Source: Micromonospora sp. H61 (GTDB lineage Bacteria; Actinomycetota; Actinomycetes; Mycobacteriales; Micromonosporaceae). From it: DNA of 64,000 bases. Shown here in pieces: positions 26,739 through 35,333 of this stretch. The position numbers and the translations under genes were made by a program. How positions within the stretch are numbered: the first letter of the stretch is position 1; each line of letters opens with the position of its first letter. The stretch lies in NCBI RefSeq assembly GCF_018070325.1, contig NZ_JAGPXY010000001.1:186001-250000 (forward strand), given 5' to 3'. The notes beneath the pieces were generated by a model. The model did not search any database, was not told the origin of the DNA, and saw only the letters and a list, made by a program, of their open reading frames with translations.

Positions 26739-28369
26739 CCGCAACGGAATCGACCGACATCCTCGTCATCGGCAGCGGGTTCGGCGGCGCGATCGCTGCC
26801 TATCACCTCGCCGCCGGCGGCGCCTCGGTGGTGGTGTTGGAGCGCGGGCCCTGGCTGCGCGCGGACGAGTTCGACCACGACTTCGAACTCGGTAAGTCGT
26901 ACACCCGGATCTTCGACTTCGTCGTGGGCGACGGGATGAGCATCCTGGGCGGCAACTGCGTGGGTGGCGGCAGTGTCGTCTACTTCGCGACCATGCCACG
27001 GGCGCCCCGGTTCGTCTTCGACCGGCAGGGCAGCATCGGCCGCCGGATGTGGCCGGCGGCGATCAACCGCGACACGCTAGACCCGTGGTACGACCGGGTC
27101 GCGGAGGCGCTGCCGATCACCCAGCAGACCTGGGACCGCATCCCCTATGCCGGCGGGCTCTGGGGGGCGGCGTGCCGGCACGCCGGACGGACCGCCAACC
27201 CGGCGCCGGCGGCGATCGACGTGGATCTCTGCACGAACTGCAACTGGATGATGGCCGGCTGCCGGTTCGACGCCAAGCGCTCGCTGTTGCTCAACTATCT
27301 ACCGGCAGCTCTCGACCACGGTGCCGAAATCCGCCCGCTGCACGAGGTGCAGCATCTGTCCCGAAATTCCGACGGTGGCTATCGCGTCCATTACCGGATT
27401 GTCGACGGGGAGGACTACAGAATTCTGCACGAATCCGGCGAGATCGACGCGAAGATTGTCGTCGTCGCCGCCGGATCCGGTGCCACTCCAGTCATTCTGC
27501 AACGTTCGGAGCCACACCTCGGGAAAATGCCACACGCAGTTGGTCGGTATTTCTCGGGTAACGGCGAAAGGCTGAATACCGCTATTTTCGACGAAGAAAA
27601 GGTACGCGACGTGCTCGGCCTGAGCCGACCCGACGGACGCGCGTACTCCGCTTATCAGATCGGACGCGGCCCCACTGTCGCTTCCTGGGATAAGCTCGAC
27701 GGCTCACTTCCCGAATACGAGCGTTTCTCCTTGGAGCAGCTCTACTTCCCGCCCGGTCTCGGCACGATTCTGGCGCAGGTTCCGGGCGCGACCGGGCCGA
27801 GCTGGTTCGGCCTGGAGAAGAAGGAGATGCTGCGTCAGTGGCAGTCGTGGTTGACGATCTTCACGATGTCGGAGGACGACAACGAGGGGATCTTCGGGCC
27901 GCCACCGGAGACCGGCAACGCGCATCGGCTGTCGCAGCAGATGCTCGGGGTGGGCTCGCTGCGCTACGAACCGACGAAGAACACGTGGCGCGGATGGTCG
28001 CTGTCCGACGCCGAGGTAAAGGACATTCTCGAACGGGACGGGCTGGCCCGGGTCGCCCCCTGGACCAACGACCTGGTCGGCGCGTACACGGTGCATCCAC
28101 TCGCCTCCTGCCGAATCGGCGACGACCCGGCGACCTCGGCCCTCGACGACCGGCACGAATTGCGTGACCACCCGGGCATCTTCGTCACCGACGGCTCGGC
28201 GGTGCCCGGCGCCCTCACCGTCAACCCGGCCCTGACGATCGCGGCGCTGGCCGAGCGGGCGATGCCGGGAATCGTCGCCGCGGCCCAGGCGCGAGGGGTT
28301 CCGGTCAGCTACAACGGCACGTTGCCCGCCCCAGCCACGGCGCCCGCCGTCGCCGCTCCGGCGGGTTGA
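26735..28369 (+). CDS. GMC-family FAD oxidoreductase (cholesterol-oxidase-like)
   Basis: 544 residues. FAD-binding motif VIGSGFGGAIAAYHLA at the N-terminus, ERGPWLR, GGNCVGGGSVVYFATM for flavin contact, and C-terminal catalytic segment with VHPLASCRIG, VTDGSAVPGALTVNPALTI. The His/Asn pair (HP, NP) of GMC enzymes is present. A CTNCNWMMAGC cluster near residue 165-175 is an unusual cysteine group. Enediyne clusters carry a conserved GMC-type oxidoreductase (E9 class), so alcohol oxidation during core maturation is plausible; the substrate is unknown. Translationally coupled to the small protein upstream. Confidence 0.85.
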   Translation: MTATESTDILVIGSGFGGAIAAYHLAAGGASVVVLERGPWLRADEFDHDFELGKSYTRIFDFVVGDGMSILGGNCVGGGSVVYFATMPRAPRFVFDRQGSIGRRMWPAAINRDTLDPWYDRVAEALPITQQTWDRIPYAGGLWGAACRHAGRTANPAPAAIDVDLCTNCNWMMAGCRFDAKRSLLLNYLPAALDHGAEIRPLHEVQHLSRNSDGGYRVHYRIVDGEDYRILHESGEIDAKIVVVAAGSGATPVILQRSEPHLGKMPHAVGRYFSGNGERLNTAIFDEEKVRDVLGLSRPDGRAYSAYQIGRGPTVASWDKLDGSLPEYERFSLEQLYFPPGLGTILAQVPGATGPSWFGLEKKEMLRQWQSWLTIFTMSEDDNEGIFGPPPETGNAHRLSQQMLGVGSLRYEPTKNTWRGWSLSDAEVKDILERDGLARVAPWTNDLVGAYTVHPLASCRIGDDPATSALDDRHELRDHPGIFVTDGSAVPGALTVNPALTIAALAERAMPGIVAAAQARGVPVSYNGTLPAPATAPAVAAPAG

Positions 28370-28674
28370 TGCTCCGGGCGAACATTGACAATGCGGAAGA
28401 TTGAACTTTACGCACCCTTTGAGATGTCTCGACTCCTGGACGTGTATTAGAGACTATCACTATCTACCACGGAGCCGCCCCTACTCCACGATTGCGCTCC
28501 GTATCCAAGCAAATCTGCAGTGTTGCGGCCGAGGGCGGGATCGACTAACGTCGACATGGATCTCGGTGGATCACCAACCGGACACCGGCGGTGACCGAGA
28601 GGCGTATCTCAGAAATTGATTTACGTCTTTGGTGAGACCGGCAAGCTGTTCTCACGAATTGCTGGGGAGGAATC
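28370..28674. promoter_or_regulatory. 305-bp AT-richer intergenic region before the AraC-type regulator
   Basis: No gene is supported here; a 72-codon open frame has no ribosome site or recognisable product. Base composition drops clearly below the surroundings between about 28390 and 28670, as expected for a promoter and leader of the regulator gene. A GGGGAGGAATC ribosome site precedes the GTG at 28675. I see no strong palindrome or hairpin. Confidence 0.45.
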
Positions 28675-29511
28675 GTGGGGGACGCGGTTGAGGAAGCAGC
28701 GAAGCGCGCAATTGAGACAATGCGCGAGAACCTCAGCGAGCAAATTACCGTAAGCGACATGGCCCGAGCGGCGATGTTCAGCAAATTCCACTTCACCAGG
28801 ATATTCCAGCGCGCAACCGGAGTGTCGCCAGGTCGTTTCCTGTCGGCACTCCGGTTGCAACGCGCCAAGGATCTGCTGGTCTCGACGTCGCTCAACGTCG
28901 CACACATCAGCGTGCGAGTTGGCTACAACAGTGTCGGAACGTTCAGCTCCCGTTTCAGCAAGAGCGTTGGAATGTCACCGACGGCGTACCGCAAGCTGGC
29001 CGGGTACGCCCCGCACATTCCGGTGGCGCCGACGCCGGCCGCAGGCACACCATCGAAGGCCAGCATCCATGGCCAGGTCCACGCGTCCAGCCAGGCCAGC
29101 CCGGGCCTCGTGTTCATCGGTCTCTTCCCGGACCGCATACCCGAGGGCCGGCCGATCCGATGCACCATCCTGTCCGGTCCCGGGTTGTTCCACTTCACCG
29201 GCGTGCCGCCGGGCACCTGGTACCTGCTGTCCCAGTCGGTCACCGGCGATCCCACGGAGATCGCCACCGACCCGCACAGTCGTCCCGTCTTCGTCGCCAC
29301 CCACGGGCCACTCGCCATCGCCCACGACACCGTGCTCACGGTGGATGTCGATCTACAGCCCGTGACGGCCCTGGACCCGCCGGTCCTGCTCGCTCTCCTC
29401 GACGCACGCAAGGTGGCGCTCAGCGTCGTGGCCGCCCAGGAGAAGGCTCGGGCAGCCACCATCCTCTCCGCACGCTTTCCGGCCCGGTCGGTCGACCGTC
29501 CGGCCGCCTGA
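28675..29511 (+). CDS. AraC-type HTH regulator with C-terminal beta-rich domain
   Basis: 278 residues; GTG start with a strong ribosome site. The AraC HTH pair is N-terminal (residues ~8-105): ITVSDMARAAMFSKFHFTRI for the first helix-turn-helix and LNVAHISVRVGYNSVGTFSS for the second, with the MSPTAYRK closing motif. Residues ~120-225 look like a beta-sandwich (SIHGQVHASS, LVFIGLFPDRIPEG, FHFTGVPPGTWYLL) similar to transthyretin/carboxypeptidase-regulatory folds. This reverses the usual AraC order, where the sensor precedes the HTH. Likely the pathway regulator of nearby operons; C-1027 also has an AraC-like regulator. Ligand unknown. Confidence 0.82.
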   Translation: MGDAVEEAAKRAIETMRENLSEQITVSDMARAAMFSKFHFTRIFQRATGVSPGRFLSALRLQRAKDLLVSTSLNVAHISVRVGYNSVGTFSSRFSKSVGMSPTAYRKLAGYAPHIPVAPTPAAGTPSKASIHGQVHASSQASPGLVFIGLFPDRIPEGRPIRCTILSGPGLFHFTGVPPGTWYLLSQSVTGDPTEIATDPHSRPVFVATHGPLAIAHDTVLTVDVDLQPVTALDPPVLLALLDARKVALSVVAAQEKARAATILSARFPARSVDRPAA

Positions 29512-29630
29512 CCGGAATCACCCACCCGTGCCCGTGCCCCGCTTCCGGTGTGCACGGGCACGCGGTCGTGATTCAACGACACCGGCTCATCGAAGAGTGG
29601 TCGACATGACGGGTTTACCTGGGGGAACCG

Positions 29631-30284
29631 ATGCGCATTTCCTATCTGAGCAAAGAGACGGGCCTACCCGTCGCCACAATCAAGTACTACCTCCGGGAAC
29701 GGCTCCTTCCCCCTGGTAGACCCACCGGTCGCAACCAGGCCGACTACGACGACCGTCATCTGCGCCGCCTGCAACTCATCCGTGCGCTCACCCACGTCGG
29801 GAAGCTCGACCTGTCGACCGTCCGGCAACTGCTCGCGAGCATCGAGGACCGCCAGCTTCCCCTGGCCGGGCTCTACGAGGTGGCGCACTCACTCAGCGGC
29901 GGAGCCGCCAATCTGTCCGACGCCACCGCCGACGTCGACCAGTTCATCGACGAGCTGGGCTGGGCGGTGCACCCCGACGCGGCCGGGCGCGCCCAGCTCG
30001 CGCAGGTCGTCACCGCGCTGCGCCGGCTCGGCTGCGACTGCAGCATCCAGTTCTTCGCACCGTACGCGGCGATGACCGAGCAGCTCGTGGCACAGGAGAT
30101 GGCCCTGCTGCCCGCCGACCACGCGGACGTCGATCGGGCGGCCGCGGTGGTTCGAGCGGTGCTGCTGGAGGTCGCCCTGACCGCTGTGCACCGGATGGCG
30201 CGCGAGCACTACGTAAACCAGTGGCTCGGCAAGGGCTCGTCCGAGCACCCCGCTCGCGCGGAGGCCACCGCGGACCGGGCGTGA
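29631..30284 (+). CDS. MerR-family transcriptional regulator
   Basis: 217 residues; ATG at 29631. N-terminal winged HTH typical of MerR: MRISYLSKETGLPVATIKYY followed by LRERLLPPG, R..N.ADYDDRHLRRLQLIRAL and a dimerisation helix. The C-terminal ~140 residues are a helical region resembling TetR-like ligand domains seen in some actinobacterial MerR proteins (AQEMALLPADHADVDRAAAVV). No metal-binding cysteine pattern; the two cysteines (CDC) lie in one motif. It follows the AraC-type gene by 119 bp. Its 3' end forms the first unit of a 21-bp tandem repeat. Target promoters unknown. Confidence 0.82.
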   Translation: MRISYLSKETGLPVATIKYYLRERLLPPGRPTGRNQADYDDRHLRRLQLIRALTHVGKLDLSTVRQLLASIEDRQLPLAGLYEVAHSLSGGAANLSDATADVDQFIDELGWAVHPDAAGRAQLAQVVTALRRLGCDCSIQFFAPYAAMTEQLVAQEMALLPADHADVDRAAAVVRAVLLEVALTAVHRMAREHYVNQWLGKGSSEHPARAEATADRA

Positions 30285-30335
30285 GCCGCCGCGATCAGGG
30301 CGTGAGCCGCCGCGGAAAGGGCGTGAGCCGCCGCG
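30277..30335 (+). repeat. Three 17-bp direct repeats with 21-bp spacing
   Basis: GGGCGTGAGCCGCCGCG occurs exactly at 30277-30293, 30298-30314 and 30319-30335, separated by 4-bp spacers (ATCA, GAAA). The first copy contains the merR stop codon. The exact two-turn period would place the units on the same helix face. The rest of 30285-30661 holds no gene; it must include the promoter of the SgcJ-like gene. Role unknown: binding-site array, or a replication-slippage product. Confidence 0.7.
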
Positions 30336-30661
30336 GCGTGCGGTGAGCAGCCCAGGCGCGGGCTGACCGGGTGGAGCGCTGTGGTTGTCGTCGTCCACGA
30401 CGAGGCCAGAGATCACGCGACAATGCCCGGACACGGGCTGTCCTCCTGTCGAAGCCCCCGATCGGATTCAACCGTGGTTGTCGTGGCCATCCGAGCATGC
30501 CGCTAACAGCGGTGCGCAGTCTTCTTTGAGAATGCCGAGTTGGACGCGACCAACGCGCACTCCAGGAGAACGGAACGGCCCCTGCCAGCACTAGCCTCGG
30601 CAACGTCGGGATGCAACACCGACCGACCTCCTCGCCACCATCCAAGAATCGAGGACCAGCG

Positions 30662-31096
30662 ATGACCACCAGTTCTTCCGCACCGTTGGTGACTGGCATC
30701 TCCGGCGCCGACCAAGTGGCCATAGCGGCGGTACCCGGCCGCCTGGTCAAAGCGTGGGCGGCTCAGGACGCGCAGGCGTTCGCGGACATCTTCGTCGACG
30801 ACGGGTCGATGTTGCTACCGGGTGTCTACCGCCAGGGCAAGGACAACATTCGCGATTTCATGTCGACAGCGTTCGGCGGCCCGTTCAAGGGCACCCGGGT
30901 CACCGGCACGCCGGTGGAGATCAAGGCGCTGGCCCCGGGTGCGGTCGCGCTGATCACGGAGGGTGGTGTCATCCCGGCCGGCGAGACGACGCTTCCCGAC
31001 CGGGCGGCCATCCGCGCGTCCTGGATTCTCGTCAACCGCGACGGCGAGTGGCTGCTCGCCGTCTACCAGAACTGCCCGCGCGACCGCGTCGCCTGA
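30662..31096 (+). CDS. SgcJ/EcaC-family NTF2-like protein
   Basis: 144 residues; ATG at 30662 with an AGGACCAGCG leader (weak ribosome site). SnoaL/NTF2-like cone fold: VPGRLVKAWAAQDAQAFADIF, FVDDGSMLLPGVYRQGKDNI and RASWILVNRDGEWLLAVYQNCP are characteristic of the SgcJ/EcaC family. SgcJ is encoded in the C-1027 cluster, and its fold is known from structure, but its reaction is not; SnoaL relatives act as cyclases, isomerases or binding proteins. A role in core cyclisation or intermediate binding is inference. Followed by a strong terminator. Confidence 0.85.
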   Translation: MTTSSSAPLVTGISGADQVAIAAVPGRLVKAWAAQDAQAFADIFVDDGSMLLPGVYRQGKDNIRDFMSTAFGGPFKGTRVTGTPVEIKALAPGAVALITEGGVIPAGETTLPDRAAIRASWILVNRDGEWLLAVYQNCPRDRVA

Positions 31097-31117
31097 CCCG
31101 ACCGGCACCCCAAACCG

Positions 31118-31154
31118 AACGACGCCGATGACTGCGAGAGTCATCGGCGTCGTT
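31118..31154. terminator. Bidirectional terminator hairpin
   Basis: Perfect 16-bp arms (31118-31133 and 31139-31154; AACGACGCCGATGACT) with a 5-bp loop, lying between the convergent SgcJ-like and SCP2 genes. Confidence 0.85.
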
Positions 31155-31167
31155 CTTGGCCGGCCGG

Positions 31168-31605
31168 TCAGCCTCTTGGCGGATCGAACAGGGTGGGGAA
31201 CTTCGCGGTCAGGGCCAGGTCGCCCTTGGTCTTGAGGCGACCGCGCATCACCAGCGCCACCGCGTGCGCGTTGCCAGTGACGAGGTTGAGGAAGTCCACC
31301 CCACCCAGCGAGAGCGTGAGATCGGGGTGTCGACCGTTGCCCGGTGTGCTGACGCAGGCACCGTCGGCGATGACCATCTCGTAGACGTCGACGCCGCCGT
31401 CGGGCCGGTCGCCGATCCGCCAGTGGATCACGGCGGTGAGCGCGCCGGCACGATCGGCGCGAAACACCTGGGGCATGTTGGTGAAGATCTCGTCGATGAC
31501 GTCCGTCCGCCGCGGGCCGTGCATCAGCCGGCGCAGCTCGCCGTTGGGGGTCTGCTTGACGAACACCGCGAGCTCGCGCGGGCTCATCGTTGTGGGGTCG
31601 CTCAT
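31168..31605 (-). CDS. SCP2 sterol-carrier-like protein
   Basis: 145 residues. Single SCP2 domain: AVIHWRIGDRPDGGVDVYEMVI, then the strand and turn HPDLTLSLGGVDFLNLVTGN and GRLKTKGDLALTAKFPTLF. SCP2 proteins bind lipids or hydrophobic small molecules; in actinomycetes the same fold is the C-terminal half of mycothiol-dependent isomerases. It is divergent from a DinB-like protein (N-terminal half of the same isomerases). Might bind a hydrophobic intermediate or the enediyne itself (speculative). Confidence 0.75.
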   Translation of the reverse strand: MSDPTTMSPRELAVFVKQTPNGELRRLMHGPRRTDVIDEIFTNMPQVFRADRAGALTAVIHWRIGDRPDGGVDVYEMVIADGACVSTPGNGRHPDLTLSLGGVDFLNLVTGNAHAVALVMRGRLKTKGDLALTAKFPTLFDPPRG

Positions 31606-31834
31606 AGGGATTAGGTTGGCCGATCGGCCACCGGACGGACATCTCCGAGAGTGCGTTCAGTGGCGGATCCGCGCAGGTCGCGCACGTAGCGAGACGACGG
31701 CGCGGGGGTGACCGTCCAATGATTGATCCGACCTGCTCCACAGGCGCGCACCGCGCACCAGCCGTCCGGCCGCGGGAACACCGGTGTCCCCTTCCGCGGC
31801 ACGACACGAGCCCTGTAGCGGAAGGAAGAACCAC

Positions 31835-32638
31835 ATGTCAGCACAGCCCGATGTGTTCGCCGATCTGGTCAGCGAGGGCGATGCGTTCGACACGCTGATC
31901 GCCGACCTGGACGACGCCGGTTGGCGCACCGCGACGCCCGCCGTCGGCTGGACGGTCGCCCACCAGGTGGCCCACCTCTCCGCGGTGTTTCGCCTGGCGG
32001 GGCTCTCGGCGTCCGACCCGGACACGTTCAGCCGGTTCCTCTCCTCCATGAGCGGCAGCTTCGAGTCCAACGTCGCCGCCGCGATGGCCCCGTACCTCGC
32101 CGCCCCACCGCCGGCGCTGTTCGCCAAGTGGCAGGAGGAGCGGTCGACAGCGGAGAAGGCGTTGGCGGCGCACGCGCCGACCGACATCGTGCCGTGGCTG
32201 GTCCGTCCGATGCCGGCCGCCATCCTGGCGGGCGCCGGCATGATGGAGCTGTTCGGCCACGGGCAGGACGTCGCCGACGCACTCGGCGTCGAGCGCCGGC
32301 ACACCGACCGGATCCGGCACCTGTGCGGGTTCGCCGCACGCACCTGGGACTTCGGTTACCTGGCCCGCGAGGAGGACGTTCCGGACGTGGAGTTCGGCTA
32401 CACCCTCACCGCCCCGTCCGGCGCCACCTGGACGTTCGGCCCGCCGGACGCGGACCAGCGGATCAGCGGCCCGGCTGTCGACTTCTGCCTGCTGGTGACC
32501 CGCCGACGGCACCGCGACGACCTGCGGCTGAGCGCGGTCGGCCCGGACGCCGAGCACTGGCTGGACATCGCGCAGGCGTACCGGGGTCCGGCCGGATCGG
32601 GCCGCCAGCCCGGCCAGTTCGCCGCCGCGACGCGCTGA
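31835..32638 (+). CDS. DinB-like TIGR03084-family metal-binding protein
   Basis: 267 residues from the ATG at 31835 with a GGAAGGAAG ribosome site. N-terminal four-helix DinB/MDMPI-type bundle: WTVAHQVAHLSAVFRLA includes one metal-ligand His region and AGAGMMELFGHGQDVADALG the second, so three histidines could bind a metal. The family is related to mycothiol-dependent maleylpyruvate isomerase. The C-terminal ~80 residues (YTLTAPSGATWTFG) form a beta-rich region. Sits 16 bp upstream of the chorismate mutase gene. Possible thiol-dependent detoxification or isomerisation is inferred from family only. Confidence 0.7.
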   Translation: MSAQPDVFADLVSEGDAFDTLIADLDDAGWRTATPAVGWTVAHQVAHLSAVFRLAGLSASDPDTFSRFLSSMSGSFESNVAAAMAPYLAAPPPALFAKWQEERSTAEKALAAHAPTDIVPWLVRPMPAAILAGAGMMELFGHGQDVADALGVERRHTDRIRHLCGFAARTWDFGYLAREEDVPDVEFGYTLTAPSGATWTFGPPDADQRISGPAVDFCLLVTRRRHRDDLRLSAVGPDAEHWLDIAQAYRGPAGSGRQPGQFAAATR

Positions 32639-32654
32639 CGACGGGGGTACGACG

Positions 32655-33083
32655 ATGACGGCACCGACCCTGCGGGCGATCCGGGGCGCGATCCAGGTCG
32701 ACCGGGACAGTCCAGATGTGGTCGGGGCCGGTACGCGGCTCCTGCTCGACGAGGTCGTCCGGCGCAACGACCTGCCGCCGGACGACCACGACAGCATCCG
32801 GTTCACCGCCCCACCCGCCCTGGTGCGCTGTGTCCCGGCGGTCGCCGCCCGGCAGCTCGGTCTGCACGACGTACCCCTGTTGTGCGCCGCCGAGATCGAC
32901 GTGCCCGGCGCGCTGCCCCGGGTCGTGCGGATGCTGGCCCACGTGCTGACCGCACGGCCGCGAGCGGCCGTGCGGCACGTCTATCTCGGGGGCGCCGAGG
33001 TGCTGCGCCCCGATCTGTCAGCGATGCAGCTCGCCGGCGTTCACGTCGAGACACTGCCCGGTGATGGCGCTGGCCAGGTCTGA
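32655..33083 (+). CDS. aroH: Chorismate mutase, AroH type
   Basis: 142 residues. Matches the compact AroH class: LRAIRGAIQVDRDSPDVVGA at the N-terminus (active-site Arg), RFTAPP (usual SxTxDL region), GLHDVPLLCAAEIDVPGALP and RHVYLGGAEVLRPDL (conserved C-terminal strand). It converts chorismate to prephenate, the committed step to tyrosine. In this cluster it would boost tyrosine supply for the aminomutase (inference from neighbours). It is convergent with, and overlaps by 66 bp, the SDR gene at the end of the aminomutase operon, so the two stops lie inside each other's coding region. Confidence 0.85.
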   Translation: MTAPTLRAIRGAIQVDRDSPDVVGAGTRLLLDEVVRRNDLPPDDHDSIRFTAPPALVRCVPAVAARQLGLHDVPLLCAAEIDVPGALPRVVRMLAHVLTARPRAAVRHVYLGGAEVLRPDLSAMQLAGVHVETLPGDGAGQV

Positions 33084-33791
33084 CGCGAGGAAGACGACGG
33101 CGTTGGCCACCTCGTCCGCCTCGGGCAGGCGACGCAGGTCGAGGCTCGCCGCCGTCTCGTCGTAGACCTGCTTCTCGGTGATGCCGCGTTCCTGGGCCAG
33201 GTAGGCGAAGTAGCCGCGGAGCCCGTCGGACCAGACGTAGTTGGGCATCACCGTGTTCACCCGCACGCCTGATGGACCCAGCTCGGTCGAGAGGCTCTGC
33301 GCCAGCGCGAGCAGACCGGACTTCGACATCCGGTACGCGCCGAACGACGGCTTCGACTGCCGTACCACCATCGCATTGATCATGACGATGGCGCCGTTGT
33401 GCTCGGTCAGCGTCGGGGCCAGCCGTTGGGTGATCCGCAGCGCCCCGAACACGTCGGTTTCCAGGCTCGCCCGCACGGCGTCGACGTCGATCGCTGTGAG
33501 GTCGGCGAAGGCCGGCACCGCGAACGCGTTGTACACCAACACGTCCACCCGCCCGAACGCCTGCAGCGCCGAGTCGGCCAGGGCGGCGACCGCGGCGTCG
33601 TCGGTCAGGTCGGTCGGTGCCGCGAGCGCCCGCCGGCCGAGCTGTTCGACCTCCTTGGCGACCTCGGCGAGGACCGACTCGTTACGCGCGGCCAGTACGA
33701 CGTCGGCGCCGGCCCGGGCACAGGCGAGCGCGATCGCCCGTCCGAGCCCGGGCCCCACACCGGCGACCACTGCGACTTTGTCCTGCAACAT
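33018..33791 (-). CDS. SDR-fold protein with altered active site
   Basis: 257 residues. Rossmann motif GVGPGLG at the N-terminus and catalytic YRMSK are present, but the NNAG motif reads YNAF and the residue 13 before the Tyr, normally the catalytic Ser, is Ala (IVMINAMVVRQS). The missing Ser suggests a weakened or altered reductase, or a different chemistry such as isomerisation or dehydration. Last gene of the seven-gene operon with aminomutase and hydroxylase, 9 bp after the HpaB-type gene. A role in beta-tyrosine side-chain processing is possible. Its 3' end overlaps the chorismate mutase gene on the other strand. Confidence 0.8.
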   Translation of the reverse strand: MLQDKVAVVAGVGPGLGRAIALACARAGADVVLAARNESVLAEVAKEVEQLGRRALAAPTDLTDDAAVAALADSALQAFGRVDVLVYNAFAVPAFADLTAIDVDAVRASLETDVFGALRITQRLAPTLTEHNGAIVMINAMVVRQSKPSFGAYRMSKSGLLALAQSLSTELGPSGVRVNTVMPNYVWSDGLRGYFAYLAQERGITEKQVYDETAASLDLRRLPEADEVANAVVFLASDLASAITGQCLDVNAGELHR

Positions 33792-33800
33792 CAGCGCTCC

Positions 33801-35333
33801 TCACGTCGAGAGATCGTTGCGCGCCCACCGCAGGTGATCGAAGGACGCGAGGTCCGGCACGGTCCAGCCGTCGATGTCGTACTCGCTCATGCACTCGTCG
33901 ACGAACCGCTTGTAGCCGTCTATCTGCCCCGAGGCGAGTTGCGCGAAGTACATCTCGACCCGGGTGTTCTCGTGGTTGCCGGAGTAGTTGCGCTCGTAGA
34001 GCTCGTGCCGTCCGCCGAACTCGGTGCCGACCGCGTCCCACAGCAGCTTCATCAGCTTCACCCGCTCCATCGCGGTGCTGCCGTCGGAGCCCCGCATGTA
34101 CTGGTCCAGGTATCCGCGGATCGCCGGGTTCTTGAAGTCGTCGGCGCTGGAGTTGAGGTAGATGAGCCCGCTGGCCACGTCCTGCATGATGATCTCGCGG
34201 ACCCGGGGATAACCCACCTGCATGAACCACCGGTACGCCTGCCCGTACTCCGGGTTCGGCAGCACCGCCCCGTTCTTCCACGGCACGGGGTTGCGCGCGG
34301 CGGCGTCGGACAGCGCCCAGAAGAGATTGCGCCAGGCCAGCACCTCACCCAGGCGGCTCTGCACCCCCCGGAAGTCCTTCGTGCCGGTCATGTCCAACGC
34401 CTTGGCCAGCAGGCCGGCGATGAATTCGAGTTTCACCGCCAGCCGGGTCATGCCGTGGAACGTGAACCGCTCGGTGAACCCCGAGCGCCCGCCGAACATC
34501 TGCACCTTGCCAAGGTCGCCGTAGACGAACACGTTCTCCCACGGGATCTCGACCTTGTCCAGGATGAGCACCGTGTCGTTCTCGTCCAGCCGTGACGACA
34601 GTGGGTAGTCGAACGGGCTGCCCATCACCGCTGCCGTCGCGGCGTACGACGGCCGGCAGATCAGCTTCATCCCGCGGGCGCCCATCGGCACCGTGGCGAT
34701 CAGCGCGAACTCCCGCCGTTTGACAGGCATTCCGTGGTGCGAGATGAAGTTGAAGTGGGTCAGCGCGGACCCGGTCGCGACGACCTTCGCGCCGCTGACG
34801 ATCAGGCCGGAGTCGGTCTCCCGCTCGACGTGGACGAACACGTCGCGTACCTCGTCGGGCGGCCGGTTACGGTCGACCGGTGGGTGCACGACCGCGTGGT
34901 TCCAGAACTGCACCTGCTCCTGGGAGCGGCGGTACCAGGCCCGGGCGTTGTCCGCGTACTCGCCGTAGAAGTCGGCGTTCGCGCCGAGGGTGCCGAGGAA
35001 GGATGCCTTGTAGTCCGGACTGCGCCCCATCCAGCCGTAGCTCATCCGGGCCCACGCCGCGATGGCCTTCTGGTCGGCGACCAGGTCCTCGGCGCTGTGC
35101 GGCGTGGTGAAGAACCGGTGGGTGAAGCCCGTGCCGCCGCTGTCCACCGGTGCGGTGAGCACCGGTGCGGTGGCCGGGTCGTGGAGCGAGTCGTAGAGCC
35201 GCGCGGTCATGCGTACCGCGTTGGCGAACGCCGGATGCGTCGTGACGTCCTTGACCCGGTCGCCGTAGAGGTAGATCTCGCGATCGTCACGCAGGCTCTC
35301 GATGTACTCCGCGCCGGTGTAGGGCCTGGTCAC
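33801..35333 (-). CDS. HpaB-type FADH2-dependent aromatic hydroxylase (SgcC-like)
   Basis: 510 residues, the family's usual length. Features of 4-hydroxyphenylacetate 3-monooxygenase: N-terminal [40 protein letters not shown] in the flavin-binding region, [16 protein letters not shown], and the C-terminal [16 protein letters not shown]. In C-1027 the homologue SgcC hydroxylates C-3 of the PCP-bound beta-tyrosine, with FADH2 from SgcE6 (established). The same step is expected here, giving a catechol-type ring that could then be O-methylated. GTG at 35333 overlaps the aminomutase stop. Reductase partner: the gene at 10366-10917. Confidence 0.93.
   Translation of the reverse strand: MTRPYTGAEYIESLRDDREIYLYGDRVKDVTTHPAFANAVRMTARLYDSLHDPATAPVLTAPVDSGGTGFTHRFFTTPHSAEDLVADQKAIAAWARMSYGWMGRSPDYKASFLGTLGANADFYGEYADNARAWYRRSQEQVQFWNHAVVHPPVDRNRPPDEVRDVFVHVERETDSGLIVSGAKVVATGSALTHFNFISHHGMPVKRREFALIATVPMGARGMKLICRPSYAATAAVMGSPFDYPLSSRLDENDTVLILDKVEIPWENVFVYGDLGKVQMFGGRSGFTERFTFHGMTRLAVKLEFIAGLLAKALDMTGTKDFRGVQSRLGEVLAWRNLFWALSDAAARNPVPWKNGAVLPNPEYGQAYRWFMQVGYPRVREIIMQDVASGLIYLNSSADDFKNPAIRGYLDQYMRGSDGSTAMERVKLMKLLWDAVGTEFGGRHELYERNYSGNHENTRVEMYFAQLASGQIDGYKRFVDECMSEYDIDGWTVPDLASFDHLRWARNDLST

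Noticed and set aside
28401..28619. 72-codon open frame upstream of the AraC-type gene
   Set aside because: No ribosome site, no domain, and lies in the AT-richer promoter region.
32655..33083. Chorismate-derived benzoxazolinate pathway as in C-1027
   Set aside because: Only a chorismate mutase is seen; no anthranilate-synthase-like genes (SgcD/SgcG type) are in the window, so tyrosine supply is the better explanation.
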